Assembly (NCBI GenBank): GCA_024741835.1
Contig: JAENRP010000233.1
Span: 1 to 64,000 of the forward strand
Length of the DNA: 64,000 nt
DNA from: Diplocarpon mali
Lineage: Eukaryota; Ascomycota; Leotiomycetes; Helotiales; Drepanopezizaceae
Direction of reading: 5' to 3'
Shown here: positions 21,200-33,879 of the stretch, piece after piece
Layout of the letters: each line of letters opens with the position of its first letter
Position numbering within the stretch: the stretch's first letter is position 1
The notes under the pieces: model-generated
The model's input: the letters and a program-made list of their open reading frames with translations, nothing else
Told to the model about the DNA's origin: nothing
The model's database searches: none
Translations under genes and position numbers: made by a program

Positions 21200-22900
21200 A
21201 TAATAAGACTTTTAAGCGGCTCTTTCTTCTTTTAAGTACTTACTACTATAGTAGTCCTTTTTCTAATATATTATATATCTTATATAGCTTGGTTTTAGCT
21301 AAAAGGTTATTCTTCTTTTATTCCCTTAGGCAAATTTCATTTTTCAATTGGAAAAGTATACTATAGATTGCCCTTGCTCTTTAGCTAAAAGATATTAGTA
21401 TCTATTTAAGATTAAACTTAAGTATAAAGGTTTAATTAGTCTATCTTAGGCAACTACTCTTACGTAAGTCTATAAGCTATCTAATAGGGCTATGAATATT
21501 ACTAGTAGCTTAAAAAGTGCTATTTAGAATAGCTAATTCTTAGAAATACCTTATATAAGTCTATCTTTAATTAATAGATTTTTCTTTATATTAGTATATA
21601 ATCCTAATTATAGGTTTTATAGCTTCTTAATATAGTTCTTAAGTTAGGTTAGGATCGGTTTCCCCTTTTAATAGTCTTCTTATTAAAATAGGTCAAATAT
21701 CAATTAAAACTACCTCCTTAGGAATCTACTACTCCTTTCTTCTATCTTATAATTAGTTCGAATAGCCTTTACTAACTTAGCAAAATTGAAGTTCTTATTT
21801 TATAAGTATTAATAGTAATATATTAGAGCTAAGTCTTATAATATAAAAGGAAATACTTTATACTATATACTCTAGTCTATAAAGGCTCTTTAATATAAAT
21901 CGGCAAATATATAAAGCTTCTTTTCTAAGTGGTCTCTACCGCTTAAGTACTAAGTCTCTTTAATATATATCTTACTTAAATTTATAAGAGTTTTAGCCTA
22001 ATCTAAAATCAAAGGTTCTATAATATATTAAGATAATTGAATATTACTTCAATTTAAGTCTAAAAGTGCCTTTAAATCCTTCCTTAAGGTAAAGGGTAGT
22101 AAAAATCTATCTCTTAATTAGATTAGCGGTATTAGTATTAGATTTAGGATCTTTAGGTATTGCGTAATTAAGGTTCATTTTATATAAGGTTAATAAGGTA
22201 TTCTTTTAAAGTTATATTACTTAATTGTTTATTTTAGAGTATCTACTTTATATAAGTTGTTTTGTAAAGTATTATTATTATATTTAAAGTATTCTTGCTA
22301 AAGCGAGTCTTAGCATATTATCTTCTATTTAGCTATAGTAACCCTTTAAGCAGAAAGCTTGCTTATTTGTATAGATTCGGCAAATTCTAAAGTAGACCTT
22401 ATTCTATATCTTAAAGATTATACTATAACTGAGTTTAGTACTTCTTAAGTCTATAATTCCAATTAGTCTTTTAGCCATTTATTTCCTTTTTAATATACTA
22501 TATTAAAAAGTGCTTAGCTAATCGAAATGCCCTTCCTATACTAAACGTATACTCTATAGTACTAAAGGTCGTCCTTTAAGCGTCGTCGAATATCCTTATC
22601 TAGCGATTTAAAATCGCTAACTATCCAATTTTAAAACTCCTTTTAAAAGTCCTTAGCAAAGTATAGCCTTCTCCTTTTACTATCTTATAATATCTTTCGA
22701 AAGTTCTCTATATATAGGTCTTTTAATCTAAAGGCCTTTTCGCTAAGTTGTTCCTCTTAAGGTCTTATATCCCTTTTAAGGTCCCTTAGTATCTAAGGTT
22801 ACCTTAGATTATATAGTTTTAATAGTCCCCTCTTAGTCATTTCCTAATATTATCTAAATATTGCTTTACGCCCTAATAGAGTTTAAAAGAAGTCTAATAT
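21200..22900 (-). pseudogene. CopA gag with zinc knuckle
   Basis: Homologous to 2280-3900. The knuckle lies at about 21220-21270 with the K-K-D-Y-Y-S-S-K-Y remnant; C and H codons are further RIP-damaged compared with the other copy. Sequence from 22900 to 23213 is the untranslated leader. Confidence 0.7.
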
Positions 22901-23213
22901 AGTTATATTTTATATATTATTATGCTATTATCTAATTATAGTTAGGATATTGAATGTACTTTAATTATACCTTAATTAAGATGCGTAATAAAACGTAGGT
23001 AAAAGAGGATAGTATCTACCTTTAAAGTAATAACTCTTGCTAGATTTGCGTACCTTTCGCCTTTTTCCCTTTAATAGTAACTAATATTACTTCGTACGTT
23101 TAGATTAGTATTTAAGGTAAGCTAGAAATACAATTAAGTACTCCTTAAATTAAGAAAGAATTCTTCAGTATAATAACCTTGCTATCTATGGTAAAGGTAC
23201 TACTACTAATTAG

Positions 23214-23510
23214 TATAAGTTCTATACTAATAATCGATATTTATATAAATATAGTTAAGTACTTATTATTAAAGAATCTATTATAATATCTATCTATTTA
23301 TATATAATTGAGATAGTACCTTTATACCATTGAATATCCTTCCTCCTATAGTCCCTCTTAGCTATATATAGATATCCTTCCGAAGTCCTCTAGCTAAACA
23401 GCTATCCGAAATATATATGAAACCCCTTATATCGCATATGGTACAGCTATATAAGATGACCTTAGGAACAAGGGCAGCTTGCCTCTTGTATAGGAATCTG
23501 CGTACCAACA
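23214..23510 (-). repeat. CopA 5' LTR
   Basis: 297 bp, ending CGTACCAACA on the plus strand, so the element-sense TG start is intact. An open frame across it (23362-23580) is an LTR artefact. Confidence 0.92.
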
Positions 23511-25139
23511 AAAGAAGTTTAAGGTATTTAATAACTTTATTAATATCAAATCCTTTATAATTAAGACTATAGTAAACCAAAAGAGAGCAAATATAGAAGT
23601 TGCAAAGTCTTCTCTCTTTAATTCCTATATTAAGAAGATATTATTAAAAGCGGGTTTTTATTATAAAGGATACTTAAATGTTATATTATTCTTTAAGCTT
23701 AAGGTTAAAAATAATAGATTAAAGTATATTAATATAATTATAAATATCCTAATCAATAGATTCCTTTTTACATTCCTTTTCTCGTAAGATAAAATAGTCT
23801 CTTTTAATATCTAACAGATTAGGTTCTTAACTTCCATAATTATTAAAGAGTTAAATAATATATATAAAGGCGAACTCGTTTAAGATAAGCTATTAAATTT
23901 ATTTAATAGCTCTTTTAGTTATCTTTAAAGTAATAGGAATAGGGTCTTCCTTTATATTATCGTTTTAAAACAGTTAGATATAGATATAAAGAAGTTAAGA
24001 ACTAGTTCCTTTAAATTTTTTAAGAAAGAGTCTAAGTAAGCGTATAACCTTTTAATTTTAAATTGCAAATTAATTAAAGTAGTTATTAAACGATCTATCC
24101 TTCTTTAAAGTTAAGTTAAAATAGGTCGTTTAGCTAAAGGAAAGTCCTTTAAAGACTTTGAAAAGTCTAATAAGGCGGCGCTAAGGGTTTAAGCAATCTA
24201 TTTAACTGCGGTTTCTAAGGTTATTTTAATAAGGGTTAAGTTAGGTCTACTTTTAAAATTCTCGGTTTTAACTCTTAATTCAAGACCGTAAGTTAAATTA
24301 TATAGTTTAGCATTTATTATATCATTAGGCTAAAAAGCGGATTTTAAGATAAGCTTAATTATAAATAACTAATTCCCTTTTTTATTATTAAAGTAATCCT
24401 ATTTAAACTTTAGTATAAGAGTCCAGTTCTCTTTTAAAATAAGTAAGCTATAAATAGAAGTGCAGAGCCTTAGTATATTAATAATAGTGCTATTAGGTAA
24501 CGTAACCTTTATAGCTTAGTTCAATCTTTTTATAGTTCTATTAGCTACTATAAGGACTGTATTAAAGAGGCCTATAAATCTGCAACCGCGAATTCGATTG
24601 CCTTAGAACTTTACTATTCCTTTTTAAATAATAAAGAAATTGAGAATCTGAATAGCTTTAGTAATAAGAGTATTTTCCTTAGGGATTTTTAATATAACTC
24701 TCTTTCTATTATTTAAATTAATATTTATTAAAAAGCGAGAATGAAATAGGATTCCTCTCTTATCAGTAGTTAAATTATCTAATTATTAAATATATTCTTC
24801 TTTCTTATCTTAATTTATTTTAAAAGTATTAGCTAAAGTTATATATTAATCTGCGTTAGCTAGGAATTCCTCTTTAGAGATTTCCTTTAATTTCAATTTC
24901 TTAATTAAGAAGTCGTCAAATTAGATAATATTAAAGGCAACTTAGGTTAAAAGGTTATTAATGGCATTCGCGTAAGTTAAAAGGAGTTTTTATTATTCTA
25001 TATCTCTTAATGTATCATAGGTCGATTTAAAGCTCTTTAATACTAGAATAGTTCTACTATCTTAAGAGAAATTTATAACTATTATTTGTTTATCCCCTAC
25101 TATAATAAATAAAACCATTTGCGAGTTCTTTAAAGGCAT
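23511..25139 (-). pseudogene. GypB-m ORF3, 5' segment with intact start
   Basis: ATG at 25139-25137 followed by P-L-K-N-S-Q-M. The seventh codon here is CAA (25119-25121 on the plus strand is TTG), while both other copies have TAA. This is the best direct evidence in the window for the ORF3 frame and for RIP. A second CAA is retained shortly after. The segment continues into 15718-14858 across the CopA insertion. The palindromic repeat P2 site is at 24270-24294. Confidence 0.78.
24270..24294. repeat. Palindromic repeat in GypB-m ORF3 (P2 site)
   Basis: AACTCTTAATTCA / AGACCGTAAGTT. More decayed than its partners at 7833 and 61385. Confidence 0.65.
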
Positions 25140-25439
25140 ATTACTTATAAAAGATAAGGAGTGCGAATAAGAGAGTTTAATAGGGTATAAGAATTAAAAG
25201 GGCATATAAGCTGCAATAGGGTTGCTATATATATTAAGGAAATTGGACTTTTTATTTATTATTTAAAGAAAGTAATAGGAATGCTATAATTAAAAGTCAA
25301 TATTAAGAATGCAAATAAGTCAAAGTAGGCAAGAAATTAAAGTGATCTTAAAGGATCCATATCTTAAATAATATAGGAGGCAACCTTATTAAAAAATGTA
25401 AAAGTAAGGATTATAAGAAAATAGGATAGCTAATAGGCT

Positions 25440-26960
25440 AGGAAATCGTTTGGTATTCCTACCTACGTTCTTTAGATATCTTAGGAATAATAACTTATAG
25501 CTATAATTAATTAGGTATTTTAATATTCTTTACTTATAAAGCCGGCTTATAAGTTAAGTTAGGAAAATATTTATCTTTATTAAAAGGTTCAAAATTGCTT
25601 ATATCGCCGTCGGTTCTTATATAAGATTCAAAGGTTGTATCGCTATCTAATTCGTCTTCTAAAGGAAATAAGGTCTAATTATATTAATAAAATCGCTTTA
25701 ATCGATTAGCTGTAAAGGTTCCTTTAATATTAACCTTATTAAGTTCTTAAAGAGAATAGTACCCCTTTTCTCTTTACTTAGATTTAACTTTAAATAAGCT
25801 AAGCTATTAATAGTTAAGTTTAGTATTTACTAATATATTAATGCTTTTTGCAATATTATAAATTAAGATAAGGTTATCCTTTTACATAGGGTGAGTTTTA
25901 AATACTTTAAAAGCAGCCTATGCCTCTTTAGCTTTTTCCTTATATTATTACTTTTGCAAAATGATTTCCTTTATTTTTATATTTTAAAGCTTAAGTTAGC
26001 AGCATCTTATTATAAGTAAATCGGAACGGTTTTGAATTTAATTATAATTAAATAATCTTTAAATAGGCTATTAGGATTTAAAAGGGAGCTATGCCTCTCT
26101 ACTATAAATAAGGAGGAATAGTATAACTTTAATTAATTTATAAATTATCGTTTGATAAGTAAAGAGTATTCTATAAAAGTATTTTATCTAATTCTTAAAT
26201 CCTTTTTAAGTTACTTTAGATAGACTATTAAAAATATCGCAGTATCCTTATTTTATTATACTATTAGCTTTTGTGTTATAAGCTAAGATTTGAATCCGCT
26301 TAATACTATATTTTTATAAAAAAGCTTTAATTACTCCTTTATTTTTAAAGCTTTTATTAATAGTAAGTTTATTAAAAAGTCTATAGCAATAGACTATATC
26401 TTTTTGTAGAAACTTAGCAATTGCCTTAGATTTAATAGATCTTAAGGGTTTTCCTTTAGGCTATCTTAATAGGTCTTCTTTTATTAAAATAAAATAAAAT
26501 ATATTATCTTATTTTCGATTATTAATACTTGCGTAACGTTAAGACTGACTTTATAAGAAAGGCCTAATAGCTAGGTTAAGAATAAGGGATTTTCTTTATA
26601 ATTAGGTTTGCGTTTTTAATAAGGAATACAGCTTTTAATAAAAGCTTTGCAATCCTTAAAAGAACCCTTTTAAAAGAATTTACTTAAGAGTTAGCAGTAG
26701 GTAAACTCAATGCCTTAATAGCCAGCTTTCTTATAAATATCTTAAATAGCCTTAGCTTATAGTTCTTCATTATTTAAGTAGAATTATATAGGGAATGAAT
26801 CATCGCTCCTTTTAAATAATCACCTTCCTTTTATTAAATAAATTAAAGCTTTAACTTTAAACTTTTGAAAATCCTTAAGAGTAATTATCTTTAATTATTT
26901 AAGCGTAATTGAAAATTTCGCAATTTCTTTAAAGTCACTTAAGTAGTTAGGTAATAAATA
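25440..26960 (-). pseudogene. GypB-m integrase and pol tail
   Basis: Reverse complement of 58750-60250 of GypB-2. The segments aligned with the zinc-binding part, the core and K-P-I-G-V-I-L are all present but stop-ridden. Together with RT and RNase H upstream it fixes the Ty3/gypsy order. Confidence 0.75.
25531..25556. repeat. Palindromic repeat in GypB-m pol tail (P1 site)
   Basis: TACTTATAAAGCCGGC / TTATAAGTTA. Nearly perfect self-complementarity with an intact GCCGGC centre. Confidence 0.75.
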
Positions 26961-26969
26961 CTTTCATTT

Positions 26970-26994
26970 GACTCGTAGGCTAGGACTAGGAGTC
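26970..26994. repeat. Palindromic repeat between RNase H and integrase, GypB-m
   Basis: GACTCGTAGGCTA / GGACTAGGAGTC. Same site as 58687-58711. Confidence 0.8.
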
Positions 26995-27049
26995 GAGTCT
27001 CTTTAAAGTAATATATTGAAAGAAAACTAACTTTATTCTCTACCTACTT

Positions 27050-28770
27050 ATTAATATCTATTTCGTCTTTTTTAATTAAATCAAAGGGGTAGTGACGAGT
27101 TCTTTTTAAAAGGCCGTTTGCGATAGTATTTTTCATATTTAAAATATATTTGACTTTAAAGTCTATTAATCTTATTTAAGCAATCTATTTTATTAATAAA
27201 GCTTTTAAAAATTACTTATAGCTCTTAATAATTAATTTACTAGCACTTTAGCATTAGTTTTAAAGATAAAGTAAATATTATAAAGGTCGCTTTTCATCTT
27301 TTCTATTACCTTTAAAGTACCTTTGCATTCTTATTTAATAATATTATACTTTATCTCTATTAGGTTTTAAAGACTACTTTTAAAGTAAGCTAGATATCTC
27401 TTCTATTAGTTATTAGCTTATTAAAAGACGGCACCCTATCTAATTAAGCTTATATTAACTATTAGTATAATTAGCCTAGCGTTAGCTTTATAATTTATTT
27501 TAATTAGATATAGCACTTTAAGTAACGCTTGCTTTAATTGTTTTATAGCCTCCTTTTAAGGTTCCTCCTATTAAAACTCAGTCCCTTTTTAAAATAAAGC
27601 ATAAATAGGTATAGCCTTTTTAGCGAAATCCTTGATTTAAATGCAATAGTATACTAAAACTCTAATAAACGCCTAAGCTTCTATTACGTTATTATACCTT
27701 TTCTATTTATCGATTTTAAGTACTTTAGCCCTTTAAGGACTTCGGCTATTAGAATTAGTAATAAAACTGATAATTTCTATCGATAGAAGATAGTATTATA
27801 ACTTCAGACTAACTATTGCTTTTACCCTTTCGAATCGTATAAGCACTTAATCTAAGTTTTAAATATATTCTATTATAAATCGTTGTATACTAAGGAAAAC
27901 CTCTTTATAGTTATAGAATGATCTTAACCCTTTTACTCTTATATTATCTATATAAAGGAGTATAATATTAGGTATATAATCTATTAGTATTTTATAGATT
28001 ACTTAGATAAATTGGGCAATTGAATTTATAACTCCTTAAGGCAGTCTAATTATCCGAAGTAGCTTAAAAGGGGTTTAAATCGCTATTATATCTTTCGATT
28101 TAACGTTAAGAATGAATTAGTTATAATTAAAGAAGAAGTCGATAAGAGAGCTATAGGTTAGTCTTATAAATTCATTTAAGAACTTATCTATATTCAAAGG
28201 AATGTTAATATCTTTAATAATTACTTAATTCATTTCTATTACTATTATCAATCTATAAGTTCCCTTTTTTCTTTTAGCAATTAAAAATCATTTATTTCTA
28301 TAAAGGCTATTATAAAATTCGAAAACGCCTTGCTTTAATCTATCCTTTAATATTTCGATTACCTTTTCTTAAAGAGCTTTAAGAACTTTGAATGTTTTCT
28401 TTTACTATACTTCGTAAGGTATTATCTTAATTTTAATATAAAGCGTAACCTCTTTTTAAATCTAGCTAAGTTCCGTCTAATTTAAAGCTAAGGCGTCCTT
28501 TCGATTTATTAAGGTTTTATAGAATAATTCGCATTCTTACTCTATTAAGTTGTCTCTAATTTTTAATATATTAAAACGCTCTTTTATTAGCTAATATCTA
28601 ATAGGTTTATCGGAAAATCTACTTATAATAAACTTATCGAATTTACCGCTAATTTACTGCTAGGTCTTAAAGGTTAAAGCTTCTTATCTTACATAAACCA
28701 ATTATTTAATTCTTTAAGCTTTAAGCTATGAAAGATTCCTTAATTTATAAATTATAAATTATTTGCATTA
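27050..28770 (-). pseudogene. GypB-m reverse transcriptase and RNase H
   Basis: The RT box reads Y-I-D-N-I-R-V-K-G (YIDN at 27943-27954; the last D became N by a RIP-type change) where GypB-2 has Y-I-D-D. RNase H follows at about 27100-27650. Order, spacing and motif match Ty3/gypsy pol. Confidence 0.85.
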
Positions 28771-28944
28771 CTTTTACATATAGTTTAAACATTAGCTAAT
28801 ACTATATATTTCTATTTCTTTCCTTTTTTATAAAATCTTATAAAATAGTCCGAATTTTACTTTTTAAAAATAAATAAATGATTTTCTAAGTCGTTAATTT
28901 AAAGTATATAAATGGAAATATCGTTAGTGATTTTTTTATTTTTT

Positions 28945-28969
28945 TACTCGCAAGTCTAGCCTATAAGTG
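28945..28969. repeat. Palindromic repeat before RT, GypB-m
   Basis: TACTCGCAAGTCT / AGCCTATAAGTG. Same site as 50703-50727. Confidence 0.75.
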
Positions 28970-29107
28970 GTTTTTAAGTTTTTTTAAAATAATTAGTAAA
29001 TTATTAAAATTTATAAAACAAACTTTCCTCTTTATCTAATTTTTCTTTTCTCTTAATTATTAATTTAATAAAACGCCGATTATACTATATTTTACGATTC
29101 CGGATTT

Positions 29108-29132
29108 GACTTTTAAGCTAAGCTCGCGAGTT
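29108..29132. repeat. Palindromic repeat after protease, GypB-m
   Basis: GACTTTTAAGCTA / AGCTCGCGAGTT. Same site as 50541-50565. Confidence 0.75.
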
Positions 29133-29338
29133 AAATCGCAATTGTTTAAAACTAGAAATCTTACCTTCCTTTTGCTATAACTCCTTATTAAGTGCTTCCT
29201 TTTATTAGCATTAAGCCTAGCCCTTATACTAGCTAATTGTTTTTTAAAATCTTATTTTAAAATTCGGCTATATCTTTAATAATAACTATTTATCCTTTTA
29301 AAGACTAATTTATATTTTAAAGACTAGCCTTTATAAGA

Positions 29339-29535
29339 TGTCGTGCAGACTGGGTGGAGTCTCTACTTATTCTAAAGACCTTCTACGTGACTCTGCTAAG
29401 TTATAGACTCTCCCTTTTCTTTCCAAAGTCTCCTTATTATATATATATTAGATAATAATATAATTAATTATCTTCCCTTACTTCTGCGAGCCTTTTAAGC
29501 AACCTAATAAAGGCCCTTTAGCCGACCGCACTATA
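29339..29535 (+). repeat. CopC 5' LTR
   Basis: 197 bp, starting TGTCGTGCAGACTGGG with intact TG, and ending CCGCACTATA (from CACTACA). Confidence 0.92.
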
Positions 29536-29547
29536 GTTATAAGCCCT
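29536..29547 (+). other. CopC primer-binding site (probable half-tRNA-iMet type)
   Basis: GTTATAAGCCC directly after the LTR. It is the same RIP-altered GTTATGAGCCC as in CopE. Confidence 0.6.
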
Positions 29548-29899
29548 ATAAGTACTCTAATATGCTTTCTCTTTAAATACAATCGGCTATAGGGCCCTTT
29601 AAGCTCTTAACCGACTTTTCGAATATTAATAATAACTTAAAAGACCTTTATTCTTAATTAATAAATCTCCATTTTTCAATCGAACTTCATTTTTAAAACT
29701 CTATTTATATACCTAACCTTTTTACTAGACTCTATTCGATATATCTAACGCTTTAAGCATCTTTAAGCTTTGCTTTAATACCTTTGCCTAATAAGTAAAG
29801 TGGTTTAATAAATATATATTCTTCGCTAAGCTTTATAATATTACTATTTTTGCCGATCTAAGACTCCTATTTAAGTCAATTATAAAGACTAAGCCTTAA

Positions 29900-30900
29900 G
29901 CTCCCTTTATATAAGAGCTCAAAGAACTGGAAACGGCCAACCTTTGCGTAATATACGTAAGGTCTTATAAAGAAAATATAGCTACTCTAGCCGAATAGAT
30001 TTACGCCCGCTTTCCCTTAGAAGATCTATTAAAAGCTTCTCCTCTATAAGTCTCTTATAAGGATATTAAGGATAAATATAAAATCTTAATAAAGGAGTAC
30101 CTTATATATAAGGAGACTTAGAAGACCTAACGCAAATACTATAATCTACTATTAGAATAGGTCTCTAAGACTATTAATAGAACGCTTTTAACTTCTGCAA
30201 TAGCTTAAGCTTAAATCCAAGCTAAGAAGCTCTCTTCTTTAATACGTAATAGAGATACTCTTATAAGTAGAACTACTACTAATAACTTATATGCTAATTT
30301 AGTAAACTAGCAACTTTTACTCTAAGGCTTAGTATCTATTTTAAAGTGTAATATTGCGCCTTCTAATAAGGCCATCTAATCTTAGATAAGGCTTTAATAC
30401 TATAACGTACTACGCTAAGGTAAGACTAAAAGAACTAACACTTAATAGTAGATCTAGGAGTAGCAGGAGGTATACCGCCTAGTAGAATAATACAATCTTC
30501 TTAAGATTAAAAGGAGATTAGGAGTAATTGATTTTTTAAACTTAATTATAATAAAAATCAATCTAAGCTAAGCGACCCGCTTAAAGGAGGAAATAATCAC
30601 TAATAAGTAAATAGGAACCTTATATAAGTATAACTTAATACAGCTAAGCCGCGCCCTAGCGGGTATTAAATCTAATAAAGCGATTAATAATAAAGGGCTA
30701 GCAGTTTTTACTACTTAAGAGTCTCTTTTAAATATCGAAACCCCTTCGCAGGCTTTAGCAAGTAGTTCTTAAAGTCGCTCTATAAGCTTTAAATAAGAGA
30801 TCAGGCCTAAGTGCCCTTATAGAGGCTCTATTAAGTACTATTAAAAGCCCTAGGACTATTGGAAACTATTATATATTATAGATAGGCGTAAGGAAAATAT
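29900..30900 (+). pseudogene. CopC gag
   Basis: Read-through frame with a long helical region (E-D-L-L-K-A-S-P-L segment near 30015; glutamine-rich stretch near 30430-30470). The zinc-knuckle remnant K-C-P-Y-R-G-S-I-K-Y-Y lies at about 30807-30860, in place of C-P-x-C-G-x-x-x-H. It packages RNA. It starts downstream of the PBS; the exact start codon is not clear. Confidence 0.7.
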
Positions 30901-31049
30901 AAAGGCTCTCCCCTTGCGAGAAGAGGTCTTATAAATATAAAAGGCGTTAAACGCAAGAAATTAGTTCAAAGGTCTTTAAGCATAGCTTAAGAATAATAAT
31001 ATTATAGTAATAGCAATTGACAAATTCAAAGGAAGGGCTTTAGCCTCTA

Positions 31050-31480
31050 GGGAGAATGGTTTAGGTAAAAGGGAGAACTTATTAGTCTTTATAATAATAG
31101 ATCCTTTTGCCTTCGACGCTTTTAAAGAATCGTTTAATGTCTACTACCTCTTTAAGCTAAAACGCTACCTACTTTCCTTAAGTACGCTCCTTAATAACTA
31201 TACGGCTACTTATATTATTAATTCGAAGGATTTACTTATCGCAGGCACCTTTAAGCCTTTTAGCGACTTATAGTAATATATTAAAGTAGGTACCTTAAGA
31301 CTCTTAATCATTAGGAGAGGTAATAGATATATAGTAGACTCTCTTTTATAGCGTAATAGCTCTTTTATAGGAATAACGCTGCGTAACGTTGCTATTATAA
31401 AGGAGTTTACTATTAATATTATCTTAAAGAGGCTTCTTATAAATAAGGGTTTTTAATACTTTAAAGTAGACCTTATTCTA
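31050..31480 (+). pseudogene. CopC retropepsin
   Basis: The frame contains A-T-Y-I-I-N-S-K-D-L-L-I near 31205-31240, the flap side of a copia protease (pattern G-A-T-x-H-x-x-N-x-x-x-L-F). G-N-R-Y-I-V-D-S follows. The catalytic D-S-G triplet is not clearly preserved. Confidence 0.6.
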
Positions 31481-31679
31481 TACTTTAAGAGCATCGCGGA
31501 ATCTATAAAGTAAGCTTAGTTAAAGCGTTACTATAATCTTATTTTCTTTAAATATAAGCCTATCAACTATTTAAATCTTTTAAATATACTTTAATATAAC
31601 TTCTCTACTTTAATAGCGTTTTCTATAGCTAAGATAATACTTTATAATAAGTTCTAGTTTAGCTATACGCCTACTAAGG

Positions 31680-32480
31680 TGCGGGACGATAATGCGTATA
31701 CGTAGTACTTTTGCATAAGCTACTTAAGCGCAGAGGCTCTTTAAGCGCTAGTTAAATGCGCTAAAGGAGTGAAAATCAAAGGAATATAGAAGCTAAAGTG
31801 CCTTAAATACGTAGTAGCGTTTGCTAGGCAAGTTATTTCTTACGCTACTTTTAAGAACCGATCTTTAAGACCCTTCTTTAAGATCTCTTAGGATCTCTTT
31901 AACTTTTTAAATAACTTATATAATAGCTGCTTATAGGTTCTTTTAATTAAGGACAAGTATAGTAGTATACTTTAGACATTCCTATTAAGATCGAAGGGTA
32001 GAAATGTAATTATAAAGGTCCTTTAGGCCTTTAAAGTATAAGTAAAATACTAATATAAGCTTTCTATTTATAAGATTAGGTAAGATAATAATACTTTAAT
32101 AATCTCTTTAAGAGAAGACTCTCTTATAAAGTACTAAAGATAGGTAAAAGAAGAAGGAATCAATTTAAAGCTTACTCCTACTTATATATACTAATCTTAT
32201 AAAAGCGTAGAGCGAGTAAGAAGGGAGTTAATTAAACGCTCTATTAAAATAAGGATCTATGCTAGGCTTTTAGCAAGCCTTTAACTAAAGGTTATAAAGG
32301 CTGCTATATACCTTTATAATATCTCCCTACTTGCTAAGAAGAAGATAATCTTATTAAGTAAGGCTTTTTATAATTAGTTTAAATAGTATTTTCGATTTTA
32401 TAAGCTGCTACTTATTAAGTAAATAATAGCAAGCTTAAAGCTAAACTAAAGTCGCATTTATATATATAGTACTTATATAT
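31680..32480 (+). pseudogene. CopC GAG-pre-integrase and integrase
   Basis: A continuous frame with L-K-C-L-K-Y-V-V-A-F-A (zinc-binding part), then I-S-Q-D-L-F-N-F-L at the core start. Y-S-S-I-L-Q-T-F follows, and later S-V-E-R-V-R-R-E-L-I-K-R-S, the third-acid region (N-G-x-x-E-R). Catalytic D and E are partly replaced through RIP. Confidence 0.7.
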
Positions 32481-33879
32481 ACCCTTTAATTAAGGAGAGG
32501 GAGGTAGGAAGGGACTGCCGAACTTTTAAAATTGAACTTTAAAGGTACCTAAGTTATTTAATTAGATATATTATCTCTAATATTTATAGAATTTAGGTTC
32601 TTATACTTTAATAAATAATAATAACTTATAATATCGAATTTGATAAGTCTCTCTTCTATAGTCTAAAAGTTAAGCGCGCAAATCTTATATTATATTAAGA
32701 ACTTAAGATAACCCTCTAATTAATTAAAAAAGGAGAAGGAGCTTAGAACGCTAAGTTCGAAGGCATTTTCAAAGAATCGAAGCTTATTGTAGGGTCGAAT
32801 GCAATTACTATAAAAGAAGCCATTATATAAGAAGAGATAATATTATAAACTAATACTACTCTATAGCCTCTAACTAATAATATAAAAGGCCTTAACTTAA
32901 ATTCAAATTCTTTAAAAGACCTACTTAAAAACTTAAAGGTAGAAGCAAGCGAATTAAAAGCCACTTCGCTAGTCTTTAAGAAGGTAAATAGCGATTAAAG
33001 CTTAAGGGTAATGATTTCTTATAAAGGCCCTACTAAAGAAGGAACTATAAATGACTTTAAAGGAGTCTTTAAAGATAAGTTCTATAAGGCGATCGGCAGA
33101 TCTCTAGCTGCTATTCTATATAAGAATAGAAAGGACTTAAGGACTTTAAAATAAAGTCTTCGATTATAATAGTAGGCCTTAATAAACTTTAGAAGAAGGC
33201 TAAAGGCATTACTACTAAGATTTAAAAAGAGCTTTAATAGTCTTATAAGAAGCGATTTAGTAAAAGGAGTAGGCCTTAATAATATAATACCTTAAGTTAT
33301 AATACTAGCTTAAAGACTTTAAACTTAAAAGATAGAGCTACTTAGACTTTTAAAGGAACCTTTAGCAATAATAAAAATAGAGGAGAAGACCTATAGAGAA
33401 AAGCGCAAAGAGGAACTCCTTCTTCTTAAGTAAAAGAGGATAAGACGCTTAAGCGTTAAGTAATAAGAGACTTAAAAAGTATATACTACTACTTTAAAGT
33501 ATATACTTTCTTAAAGTAATATTAATTTACTTTATTCTTTATATATATAAGAGTTTATATTAACCTTTTAAGTAAACGAATAAATAAAAGAGGATAAGAA
33601 GAATTATTTAATAGTTTATATAGTTATTAAAGCTATAGTTAATAGTTAAGTAAAGGATAAAGCGCAGTCTCTTAACCGCCTATAGTACTAAGGCTCTTTA
33701 CTAAAGCCTTCGAAAGGATAGTTAGACTTAGAAAAGCACCCTTTTAGCAAATGATTTAAGAAAAGAGGGCATTAAGAGATTAGGAATCTAGAATCTTAAA
33801 GTTGCTAAAGAATTGTACGAAAGGACTACTTAAAGCCTTTGCTAATACTATTAAAATAGGTTTTTACCTATAAGGTTAA

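Larger units (their letters stand above)
15719..23510 (-). mobile_element. Complete CopA copia element with TSD AAAGA
   Basis: A 7,792-bp element with LTRs of 298 and 297 bp. The exact 5-bp target duplication AAAGA is at 15714-15718 and 23511-23515. The empty site is visible in GypB-2 near 62170, where the flanks are joined and AAAGA occurs once. Order on the minus strand is 5' LTR, gag, protease, integrase, RT, RNase H, a long 3' segment and 3' LTR. All coding is broken by RIP stops. Confidence 0.95.
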
